A stretch of 64,000 nt of DNA, from NCBI GenBank assembly GCA_047967505.1, contig CM106541.1. One strand, written 5' to 3'. Below the pieces are notes generated by a model. That model did not search any database. It saw only the letters and a list, made by a program, of their open reading frames with translations, and was not told where the DNA came from. The position numbers were made by a program, and so were the translations under genes. The DNA is from Dipteris shenzhenensis (lineage: Eukaryota; Polypodiophyta; Polypodiopsida; Gleicheniales). Positions 46,385-54,838 of the stretch are shown here, piece after piece (the stretch's first letter is position 1; each line of letters opens with the position of its first letter).

Positions 46385-46681
46385 TGTTGAGATATCAAGC
46401 TCTATCCCCGACATATCTCCTGGATGACTATCATTTATGTCACCGCCTATGTTAGTTGTACTTGTGGTGTAGTTAGACTACCACGTATGTTTTGGTTTGG
46501 GTTCACATATGAACCACGTATTCTAGGTTTTGACATATAGGGTATTTCCCTCTTCTATTGTATAGTTGTTGTGTGCAAAAGTGAAGAAAGGCTTCACCCT
46601 CCAACCTTGTGTCCTGTCTCTTTTGTGTGTTGTGAAGAAAGCTGAACTTGAGTCTCCTATCTCTCTCCCTATTTCTTTACA
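46385..46681 (+). repeat. 5' LTR of intact copia
   Basis: Begins TGTTGAGATATCAAGC and ends CCCTATTTCTTTACA. It is 297 bp and ends immediately before the primer-binding site. It must contain the promoter of the element, though I see no classic TATA box. Confidence 0.97.
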
Positions 46682-46694
46682 TGGTATCAGAGCC
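46682..46694 (+). other. Primer-binding site
   Basis: TGGTATCAGAGCC directly follows the 5' LTR. It is the standard plant copia site complementary to the 3' part of initiator methionine tRNA. Confidence 0.93.
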
Positions 46695-47195
46695 TTGTTC
46701 GTGGTAAGGAGCTCAAGAAAGCTAGCCAAGTTTGTGGTGTCCTGGTAAGAGGACCAGTGTAGCTTCCCTATTTCGAGTTTGGGAGCAAATCTCTGCAGGT
46801 AGCACAGCCAGAAGTGCAGGAGTGCACAGCCCTTTTGGTGACTTTATTTTTCTGATTTGAGGCCGTTTCGGGGTCCGTTTTGAAGGCGGAAGTTCTTCGC
46901 AGGCACTCAGAAAAAGGCCCTGTTTTTGCTGTGCGACCACCGCGCGGCTAGTCGGTGGAAAGGTGCCACAGAAATTGCATCGTATGCCTATGTGCAGAGA
47001 TATTGGGAGTTGCAGATTCATGCCTGTTGCCTGTTGATGCAAAATCGTCACGAGAAAGTGACTGTGTGGTGAAATACCGCTTTCGTCAGTGTTGCAGATC
47101 TGCCCCTGTGAGGCTCTTTGCAGAAGTTTTGCTATTTGCCCTTCTGAGGCAGTTGCTGTGTTTACAGGTTGCTGTTGCAATTCGTGATTTGTAAA

Positions 47196-50100
47196 ATGTC
47201 TGAGAATCTGTCTACCATTGTCAGTGAGAAGCTTGACAAGAACAACTTCCAAGCATGGAAGTTCAGGATGACAAACTTCTTTATGGGAAAGGGAGTTTGG
47301 GATTACATCAGTGGTGAAACTGCAGAACCAGTTTTGGGTGCTGCTCCCACTCCTGCTGAATTGAAGGCCTTTAAAGAATGGCATGAAAAAGCCAGAAAAT
47401 GCCTGTATTGGCTGTCCGTTAGCATTTCAGATTCTATGATTGTGCATATACAGGATCTAGAGACGCCTAAGGAGGCATGGGATACATTGGTGAAGCTGTA
47501 TAGCACAAATACCAAAGCACGAAAGATGCAGCTAAAGCAGGAGTTGCACAATGTGCAAAGGAAAAATCTGAATATAAATGAGTATTCCTTGAAGGTGAAA
47601 GGCCTTGCAGATTCTCTTGCCTCCATTGGAGCACCTGTTGATGATGAGGACTTAGTGTCCGTGACCTTGAATGGTCTTGGGAAAGATTATGCACAATTTC
47701 GGACATCCATTGGAGTCCGTGAAACATTTCCTGATTTTCAGGAACTTATTGCTCTCTTGCTGAGTGAAGAGCAAAGGAATGGTGGTTCAGCCACCTCAAC
47801 TTCTCAAGAGACTGCTTTCTACTCGAATACAGGTAGAGGCAGGGGTAGAGGAAGAGGCCGTTCTGGTGGCCGTGCAGGAAATCAGAACCAACAGCAACAA
47901 CAGGAAAACCAGTCCTATGGAGGAGGACGTGGTAGTTCTAGAGGCAGGGGGAGCCAAAGAGGCCGTGGTTCATGGCAAAGGAACCAGCAAGTAAATAGCA
48001 GCATAGAATGCTATTATTGTGGAAAGCCTGGACACAAGGAGAATACATGCTATAAAAAGCAGAATGACATCAAAAGTGGAAAGTTGCAGCAAAGCAACTA
48101 TGCATCATCAAGTGGGCATGGTGATGACAGAAATGAGCACCTTTTTGTGATGCAGCATATGGTTAACTCCATGTCAGGAGATGCTGCAGCTTGCAATGAT
48201 GTTTGGTATGTTGATTCAGGTGCCTCTAACCACATGACCAGTCATGGTGAGTGGTTTCATGATGTCAGAAATTTGGATAAGCCAGGTTATGTTGAAACAG
48301 GTGATGATACTGCGCACCCAATTACGCAAGTTGGTAAAGTGCCATTGGCTATGCAGGATGGCAAAATAAAGTACTTGGCAGATGTACTTCATGTTCCAAA
48401 AATCACTAAGAACCTGGTTTCAGTTGGCCAGATGGTTGAGCAAGGTCTGCAGGTTAGATTTAATCCTGATGGATGCTTCGTTGAGGACTTGAAAAATAAG
48501 TGCCGCTTGGTTGCGAAAGGCAACAAAAATGGCAGAATGTTCACCTTGGATGTTGATATGCCTGAGGTGAAAGCTGCTATGTTTGCGCATGGGAGAGGTG
48601 TCATTGCAGATATTGAGATATGGCACAAGCGCATTGGGCACGTGAATATACAAAGGCTGAAATCTATGCAAACAAAAAACATTGTTGCAGGTTTGCCTAA
48701 ATTCAGAGTTGAGGGAATGCAAAAGGTATGTGAAGCATGCCAAATGGGTAAGCAGGCCAGACATGCATTTCCCAAAAATGCTAAGGTGAGCAGAAGACCT
48801 TTGGAAGTGATCCATTCAGATGTTTGGACAACCAAAACTGCTTCTATTGGTGGATGCCATTATTATGTGACGTTTATTGATGACTACACTAGGAAGGTGT
48901 GGATTTATTTTATGAAGCACAAAAGTGAAGTGTTCAGCCATTTCAAGGCTTTTAAGGCCATGGTTGAAAAAGAGAAAGGTGTGCATATTAAAGTGCTAAG
49001 ATCTGATGGAGGGGGAGAGTACTTTTCAGAAGAATTTTGTGAATATCTGAAAGAACAGGGAATTCAAAGGAAGTACTCATGCAGGTCTACCTCTCAGCAG
49101 AATGGGGTTGCAGAAAGGAAGAACAGGCATATTGCAGAAGTAGGACGGGCGATCCTAAATGAGAAAAACATGCCTGATTATTTTTGGGCTGAAGCAATAG
49201 CAACTGCTGTTTATATTATGAACAGAACCCCCATTGCAGCTGTCCATGGCATGACGCCTGAAGAAATGTATACAGGCCAAAAACCAGATATTTCTCACTT
49301 GAAGGTATTTGGTTGCATAGCTTATGTTCATGTTCCTGATGAGAAGAGAACAAAGCTGGATCCAAAGGCAGAAAAATGCATCTTTATTGGATATGCTCAG
49401 CACCAGAAAGGGTATCGCTGTTATAACCCTTCCACCCGCAAAATGCAAGTGAGCAGAGATGTTGTTTTTGATGAAATGAGCAGCTGGTATGCACCAACTG
49501 TTATGGTAGGAGATGCAGATGCAGGAAATGGGAATGCTGCAATAAATGCAGAGCAGCAATCTCAAGCCTTGAGTGGACCCAGAGAGTCCTCTACTAGTGG
49601 ATCTAATGCATGGACAGGGAGATTGAGATCTAGTGAATCGTCACATGGCAGTCCTGATAGTGTTGTGCAGGTATCACATAAGGGAAAAGAAAAAGTGGAC
49701 CATGCTCCAGTGTTTGATGTGTTTGCTGGTAGCTCTCATGTTGATGGAGAGTCAAGTGGCTCTGAAATGAGCCTTGATGAGGAACTTGGGATTCCTTCTG
49801 TTGTTACACCTGGTGCAAGGAAAAGCAGGCATGATTTAAAGACTCCTGCAACTGATCCAGTTGTACGGAGGTCCACTCGTATTAAGTATCCAGTTGATAG
49901 GCTGAGATATGATGGGTATACAGCACATCACTATGCTTATATGGTCAAGGTTCTAGAGGAGCCAGAGCCCACATGTTTTGAGGATGCAGCAGGGCATAAA
50001 AATTGGGAAGCAGCTATGGATGAAGAGATGGCTGCCTTGGATGCAAACCACACTTGGGATTTGATGCCTTTGTCTCATGATAAGAAGGCTATTGGCTGCA

Positions 50101-51551
50101 AGTGGGTTTACAAAGTAAAACACAATGCTGATGGGTCTGTTAGCAGGTACAAGGCAAGATTGGTTGCCAAAGGTTTTGCACAGACATATGGAATTGACTA
50201 TGAGGAAACTTTCAGCCCAGTTGCAAGGATGGCAACCGTGAGAGCAGTAATTGCTATGGCTGCTGCAAAGGGATGGTCTTTGCATCAGATGGATGTGAAA
50301 AATGCCTTCTTGCATGGTGATTTGCAGGAAGAGGTTTATATGATGCAGCCAGAAGGTTATGAGGATAAGTCACACCCCGATTTTGTATGCAGGTTGCGCA
50401 AAGCCTTGTATGGCTTAAAACAGGCGCCGAGGGCATGGTCAGACAAGATAGGACAATATCTTGTCACTATTGGATTTCAGATTTCCATTTCAGATTTTTC
50501 ACTTTATGTGAAAAGGACAAACAGAGGGATTGTGCTTATAGTCATCTATGTTGATGACTTGATTATTACAGGTGATAGTGATGCAGACATTAATGAAGTG
50601 AAGCTGCTATTGAAGAAAAAATTTGAGATGAAGGATTTGGGAGAGCTGCGTTACTTCTTGGGCATTGAGGTTATTAGATCCCCGAGTGGGATATGGCTGT
50701 TGCAAAGGCAATACGGTTTGGACATGCTGTCCAAATATGGGATGACAGGCTGTAAGCCTATTTCTGTTCCATTGGAGCAGAATGTGAAGCTCAATGCAGA
50801 GACAGGTGAGCTTCTTGAAGATATTACTATGTACAGGCGCATAGTAGGTAGCTTGATTTACATGACTATAACCAGACCAGATTTGAGCTATGCTGTGGGG
50901 CTGGTGAGTCAATTTATGCAGGCACCGAGGAAGCCACATTTGGATGCGGCTAGGCGCATACTGCGGTATGTGAAGTCCACATTGCATTATGGACTGTTTT
51001 ATGAAGCTGGGTGTGCATTACAGGTACATGGATACACAGATGCTGACTGGGCTGGTAGTGTCTCAGACAGGAGATCTACTAGTGGTTTTATGTTTTCCCT
51101 TGGGAGTGGTGCCATCAGTTGGAGCAGCAAGAAGCAGCCAACAGTTGCCTTGTCGAGCACAGAGGTAGAGTACAGGGGTGCAGCAATGGCTGCATGTGAG
51201 GTAGCTTGGTTACGGAAGCTACTTGCAGATATGGGACAGTCAGTTCATGCAGCAGTTGTCATTCATTGTGACAACATTAGCAGCATCATGCTTGCTAATA
51301 ACCCAGTTTATCATGCTAGAACGAAGCACATTGAGGTGCATTATCACTTTGTGAGAGAGAAGGTTCTAGCTGGTGAGATTGATCTTGTCTATGTCAGCAC
51401 TGAGGAGCAGGTGGCTGATATCTTTACGAAGGCATTGGGTACTGAGAAGCTTCGCAGATTTAGGAGCTTGCTTGGTGTACGTGAGATGGATTTGAGCTTG
51501 AGGGGGAGTGTTGAGATATCAAGCTCTATCCCCGACATATCTCCTGGATGA
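47196..51551 (+). CDS. copia gag-pol polyprotein (1,451 aa)
   Basis: The start is placed at ATG 47196 (MSENLSTIVSEKLDKNNF), because the frame upstream has no good ATG. Gag (UBN2 type) covers about residues 10-200, then an RGG-rich stretch (about 213-265) and a CCHC knuckle CYYCGKPGHKENTC (272-285). The protease catalytic site is WYVDSGAS (Asp340). Integrase has an HHCC finger, Asp542, Asp604 and Glu640 (D,D-35-E). RT runs from about 967, with active site YVDD at 1118-1121. RNase H runs from about 1280 (YTDADWAG; SSTEVEY; HCDNIS). All catalytic residues are present and there is no stop or frameshift. The last 43 bases of the ORF lie in the 3' LTR. Gag and pol are in one frame, so the gag/pol ratio must be set otherwise, for example by splicing or processing (inference). 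Confidence 0.96.
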   Translation: MSENLSTIVSEKLDKNNFQAWKFRMTNFFMGKGVWDYISGETAEPVLGAAPTPAELKAFKEWHEKARKCLYWLSVSISDSMIVHIQDLETPKEAWDTLVKLYSTNTKARKMQLKQELHNVQRKNLNINEYSLKVKGLADSLASIGAPVDDEDLVSVTLNGLGKDYAQFRTSIGVRETFPDFQELIALLLSEEQRNGGSATSTSQETAFYSNTGRGRGRGRGRSGGRAGNQNQQQQQENQSYGGGRGSSRGRGSQRGRGSWQRNQQVNSSIECYYCGKPGHKENTCYKKQNDIKSGKLQQSNYASSSGHGDDRNEHLFVMQHMVNSMSGDAAACNDVWYVDSGASNHMTSHGEWFHDVRNLDKPGYVETGDDTAHPITQVGKVPLAMQDGKIKYLADVLHVPKITKNLVSVGQMVEQGLQVRFNPDGCFVEDLKNKCRLVAKGNKNGRMFTLDVDMPEVKAAMFAHGRGVIADIEIWHKRIGHVNIQRLKSMQTKNIVAGLPKFRVEGMQKVCEACQMGKQARHAFPKNAKVSRRPLEVIHSDVWTTKTASIGGCHYYVTFIDDYTRKVWIYFMKHKSEVFSHFKAFKAMVEKEKGVHIKVLRSDGGGEYFSEEFCEYLKEQGIQRKYSCRSTSQQNGVAERKNRHIAEVGRAILNEKNMPDYFWAEAIATAVYIMNRTPIAAVHGMTPEEMYTGQKPDISHLKVFGCIAYVHVPDEKRTKLDPKAEKCIFIGYAQHQKGYRCYNPSTRKMQVSRDVVFDEMSSWYAPTVMVGDADAGNGNAAINAEQQSQALSGPRESSTSGSNAWTGRLRSSESSHGSPDSVVQVSHKGKEKVDHAPVFDVFAGSSHVDGESSGSEMSLDEELGIPSVVTPGARKSRHDLKTPATDPVVRRSTRIKYPVDRLRYDGYTAHHYAYMVKVLEEPEPTCFEDAAGHKNWEAAMDEEMAALDANHTWDLMPLSHDKKAIGCKWVYKVKHNADGSVSRYKARLVAKGFAQTYGIDYEETFSPVARMATVRAVIAMAAAKGWSLHQMDVKNAFLHGDLQEEVYMMQPEGYEDKSHPDFVCRLRKALYGLKQAPRAWSDKIGQYLVTIGFQISISDFSLYVKRTNRGIVLIVIYVDDLIITGDSDADINEVKLLLKKKFEMKDLGELRYFLGIEVIRSPSGIWLLQRQYGLDMLSKYGMTGCKPISVPLEQNVKLNAETGELLEDITMYRRIVGSLIYMTITRPDLSYAVGLVSQFMQAPRKPHLDAARRILRYVKSTLHYGLFYEAGCALQVHGYTDADWAGSVSDRRSTSGFMFSLGSGAISWSSKKQPTVALSSTEVEYRGAAMAACEVAWLRKLLADMGQSVHAAVVIHCDNISSIMLANNPVYHARTKHIEVHYHFVREKVLAGEIDLVYVSTEEQVADIFTKALGTEKLRRFRSLLGVREMDLSLRGSVEISSSIPDISPG
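51495..51508 (+). other. Polypurine tract
   Basis: GAGCTTGAGGGGGAG-type purine run ending one base before the 3' LTR. It would prime plus-strand DNA synthesis, and it also encodes part of the gag-pol C-terminus. Confidence 0.85.
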
Positions 51552-51805
51552 CTATCATTTATGTCACCGCCTATGTTAGTTGTACTTGTGGTGTAGTTAG
51601 ACTACCACGTATGTTTTGGTTTGGGTTCACATATGAACCACGTATTCTAGGTTTTGACATATAGGGTATTTCCCTCTTCTATTGTATAGTTGTTGTGTGC
51701 AAAAGTGAAGAAAGGCTTCACCCTCCAACCTTGTGTCCTCTCTCTTTTGTGTGTTGTGAAGAAAGCTGAACTTGAGTCTCCTATCTCTCTCCCTATTTCT
51801 TTACA
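51509..51805 (+). repeat. 3' LTR of intact copia
   Basis: 297 bp, identical to the 5' LTR except one base by eye, and followed by the CACCG target duplication. Confidence 0.97.
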
Positions 51806-51810
51806 CACCG

Positions 51811-52177
51811 GTTGGTGTAGTGCTAGACCAGTCGATGTGCACTGACTTAACATGCAGCGTGCATGCGTTGGCCAAAAAACACTACAGTGTGTTCAGTTGG
51901 GCTCTATAAAAGGGCAGCTTCATGGCATTTTTTTGGTGCATGGTCAAACACGTCAAATTGCTATGCTGTCGGTTGGTTACTTGGCAAAATAGCCAACTTC
52001 CTTGTGGGGTGCAAGTCCACATTGTCAAGTGATCAACTATACTCATGGCATGTAATACAAATATTGTGGGATTGTAAACTCCACTTGTGCCAGAATGAGC
52101 CTCGGGAACAGGTGACAATAGACTTGTTGCTAACTAAACACCATGTTGATGAAAATGATGCAATGCATCCAATGGAT
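51811..52177. other. Spacer between two LTR elements
   Basis: Starts with the continuation of the ACACCGATC-like cluster, then has a TATA-like TCTATAAAAGGGC at 51902-51914 with no convincing gene behind it. The 114-codon frame at 51863-52207 runs into the next LTR and shows no motif. Confidence 0.5.
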
Positions 52178-52474
52178 TGTTGGGATATCTCAAGGTGTAT
52201 GCCTTAGGCACACCTTATGTTTCTATGTGTGAGTGCTAGAGGCACAGTTAGGTGCCCACAAGCACAGTTAGGTGGTGGAGAGCCACATAGGATGATTGAG
52301 AGAATCTAGGAGCAGATTGAGGAGATGATTGTGGAGCTCTGAGGTAATCAGTGATGTCAGTGAGCATGTATGAGGTGCCTACTTAAGGACCTCACTCTTC
52401 TTCATTCTACAACCAAGTAAAGCAAGTATTCTGAGTTTGTGTCCACTCTACTCTTTCCTTTCAGTGTTCCAACA
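52178..52474 (+). repeat. 5' LTR of gag-only element
   Basis: TGTTGGGATATCTCAAGG to TTCAGTGTTCCAACA, containing a short duplicated GCACAGTTAGGTG. The primer-binding site TGGTATCAGAGCC follows at 52475-52487. Confidence 0.96.
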
Positions 52475-52487
52475 TGGTATCAGAGCC
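52475..52487 (+). other. Primer-binding site
   Basis: TGGTATCAGAGCC, the same site as in the intact copia, directly after the 5' LTR. Confidence 0.93.
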
Positions 52488-53330
52488 ATTTGATCCTCCT
52501 TGAGCCCATTTCTGCCACATCATCATCTTCTTCCTCTTCTTCTTCTTCACCATCTCTCCCTCTTCTTCCAAAAATTTGCTTAAGCCTGTTCTCCTCCGAT
52601 TCTCAGCCATTTCCCATGCCCTTCTAGGTGGAGATCCACCTTGTTGGGGCAAACTTCTGGCTGCAAGGAATTGACGAATCTTCGCCTCTGCTCGTCGCCA
52701 TTACACGAAGGTCATCGACTGTCTCTTCTGCGTTTTCTCCTAGCACACTTGATCTTTCTCTAATTCCTTTCAAGGGGGGCTGGTCCATACCTAGAGCTAT
52801 CCTGTGCTGAAATCTGAGCAGCAATGGCTGCATATTCAAGCTGAAAACAGAGAAAAACTAGTCGACTTTGTTGAAGGAGAAGAAGGCGACCTGACGCATT
52901 TTTTTGCCTCTTCTTCCCAGAGGATCTACTGTGGTATACCAGCTTTCTTTTGCCTTAGAAAGCCCCCTTTCTTTTGCTTTGAAGAGTGAGCTATAAGCCA
53001 TCCAAGTTCAGCTCTCTAGTTTTGATAGTTTTGACAAGCTTTTGAAGATGATGCTACATAAAATGCTACTCTAGCATTTCTGGTCTTTTGAAGTTTTCAA
53101 TAACTTCAGTACAAGTGTTGCTTCAGTTTTGTTTTGACTTGCTAGACCTGGTTTTGATTGGAAAGTGTTTATTTCACCCACTTCTATGAAGCATGTAAGA
53201 AGAAGCATCATTGTTTGAAATCTAGTCACTACTCTTTGCTACATCAAGTGCTCATATTTTGAAAGTCTTTCAGTTATTTTTGCCTTGTAAGAGAGATAGA
53301 AACTGCCCAATATCTGGGTTAGACCCTCTC
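52488..53330 (+). other. Long untranslated leader of the gag-only element
   Basis: 840 bases without a conserved ORF. Contains a TCT-rich run at 52525-52560 and short upstream ATGs. Unusually long for so small an element; it may carry packaging signals (inference). Confidence 0.6.
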
Positions 53331-54161
53331 ATGGTTACCATATTTAATCTTGAGCAGTTCAATGGAAAGGGCTTCCATACATGGCAAATGAAGGTGAAAT
53401 TTGCATTGATGAGGGAGAACTTATGGGGACTTGTCAAACCTACTCCTACCGCTTCTTCTACAGCCTCCAATGCTGGAGAATCCTCAACACCGACATGACT
53501 AGCAAGGGATCCAGCAAGAGAAGAAAAGGCATATGGTATCATTGCTCTTGCTTTGGGTGATGATTATATACACCATATCTCTGACTTAGAGTCTCCTTCG
53601 GAAGCTTGGCAGAAGCTAGACATGATTTTTGGTGCAAGCTCTCACATCTCTAAACTATCACTTAAAATCTCTTTCTTTGAATTAAAGATGGCAAGTGGTA
53701 CTACTTTAGCAGCTCATGTCAACTATATGCCGAGTCTTATGACTCAATTAGCTTCTATCAACTCTCCTATCACTCCTGATGATGCTATGGCAGTGTTACT
53801 TAAGAGTATGCCTGAAGGATTTGATCACATTGTTAGCACTTTGAAGAATCTTCCCAATCCTAACCTTCAAGGCATTATCTCTGCTCTCCAAGAAGAAGAA
53901 AGGCATATGGAGCTAAGGAAAGGCAATGACATTGCCTATGTTATGAAATTCCAGAAGGGCAAGTATACTCCTTGCAATCACTGTGGAAAGACAAATCACC
54001 TTTCAAAGGACTGCTTCAAAGTTAATCCATGCAAGCACTATGGCAAGAACAACCATAATGAGAAGTTTTGCAGAGCCAAAGCAAAGACAGAAAATGCAAA
54101 TCTACTTATAGTTAATGAGCCTCCACAAGATGAGGCATCCTTTGAAGATTATGCATTTTAA
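53331..54161 (+). pseudogene. Gag protein with one in-frame stop
   Basis: The ATG at 53331 opens MVTIFNLEQFNGKGFHTWQM. The frame is open to TAA at 54159-54161 except for TGA at 53496-53498, where it reads ESSTPT, stop, LARDPAREEK. UBN2-type gag motifs are present: HTWQMKVKFALMRENLW, ISDLESPSEAWQKLD and LLKSMPEGFDHIVSTL. The zinc knuckle CNHCGKTNHLSKDC starts at residue 215. A second knuckle-like CKHYGKNNHNEKFC has Tyr in place of the second Cys. A codon read as TGA next to a Pro-Thr-rich linker suggests a recent C-to-T change. With near-identical LTRs, this copy may be a transposed but damaged insert. Confidence 0.88.
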
Positions 54162-54536
54162 ACATATCTCTATGTATGCTCCAGATCTCTCTTTTTATGT
54201 CAAGGTACTCATCCTGGATAGTCCTCCAAAATGAATGAAAATAAACTATTGTGTTTTGTGTGTTTTGTAAACACCTCTGGTCACCTTATGATGTAGGCCA
54301 TGTGTATGTTTTGTTCCATGGTACCTCCTGCAGACATTGTGTGCATGTACATGTAGGGGAGATAACCATTGGAAGGTCTTTTTGTATCCCTTTTGTTTAC
54401 CTTACACCCAAGGGAACCCTTGCTAGCATGAGAACCTAGCCATAGATTTATCCTTGACCACCATGAGATGGCATGAGAAACTATGAGACTAGATGTATCC
54501 TTGACATAGCCTGAGGCATTTCCTTGAGGGGGGGTT

Positions 54537-54833
54537 TGTTGGGATATCTCAAGGTGTATGCCTCAGGCACACCTTATGTTTCTATGTGTGAGTGCTAGAG
54601 GCACAGTTAGGTGCCCACAAGCACAGTTAGGTGGTGGAGAGCCACATAGGATGATTGAGAGAATCTAGGAGCAGATTGAGGAGATGATTGTGGAGCTCTG
54701 AGGTAATCAGTGATGTCAGTGAGCATGTATGAGGTGCCTACTTAAGGACCTCACTCTTCTTCATTCTACAACCAAGTAAAGCAAGTATTCTGAGTTTGTG
54801 TCCACTCTACTCTTTCCTTTCAGTGTTCCAACA
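54537..54833 (+). repeat. 3' LTR of gag-only element
   Basis: 297 bp, one difference from the 5' LTR. Preceded by the purine run TTGAGGGGGGGTT (54524-54536). Confidence 0.96.
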
Positions 54834-54838
54834 TGGAT

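Larger units (their letters stand above)
46385..51805 (+). mobile_element. Full-length, apparently intact Ty1/copia element
   Basis: 5,421 bp with 297-bp LTRs at both ends, a 5-bp target duplication CACCG (46380-46384 and 51806-51810), a primer-binding site, an uninterrupted gag-pol ORF and a polypurine tract. The LTRs differ at one position (CCTGTCTC against CCTCTCTC), which indicates a recent insertion. A decayed relative lies at 58905-59995 and 63390-64000. It is the only element here with all parts needed for autonomous retrotransposition. Confidence 0.97.
52178..54833 (+). mobile_element. Gag-only LTR retrotransposon (TR-GAG type)
   Basis: 2,656 bp. LTRs of 297 bp lie at 52178-52474 and 54537-54833, with target duplication TGGAT at 52173-52177 and 54834-54838. 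The internal part has a primer-binding site, a leader and one gag gene, with no protease, integrase, RT or RNase H. The LTRs differ at one base (GCCTTAGGC against GCCTCAGGC). It would depend on enzymes from an autonomous copia element. Its LTR sequence is unrelated to that of the intact copia beside it. Confidence 0.94.

Noticed and set aside
46722-47384. 220-codon minus-strand ORF at the copia 5' leader
   Set aside because: It spans the leader and the gag start antisense, with no recognisable domain. It is most likely a chance open frame in GC-richer sequence.
47303-50987. Minus-strand ORFs of 60-150 codons inside the intact copia
   Set aside because: They are shadows of the gag-pol coding strand with no motifs.
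51863-52207. 114-codon ORF between the two LTR elements
   Set aside because: It runs into the 5' LTR of the gag-only element and has no motif.
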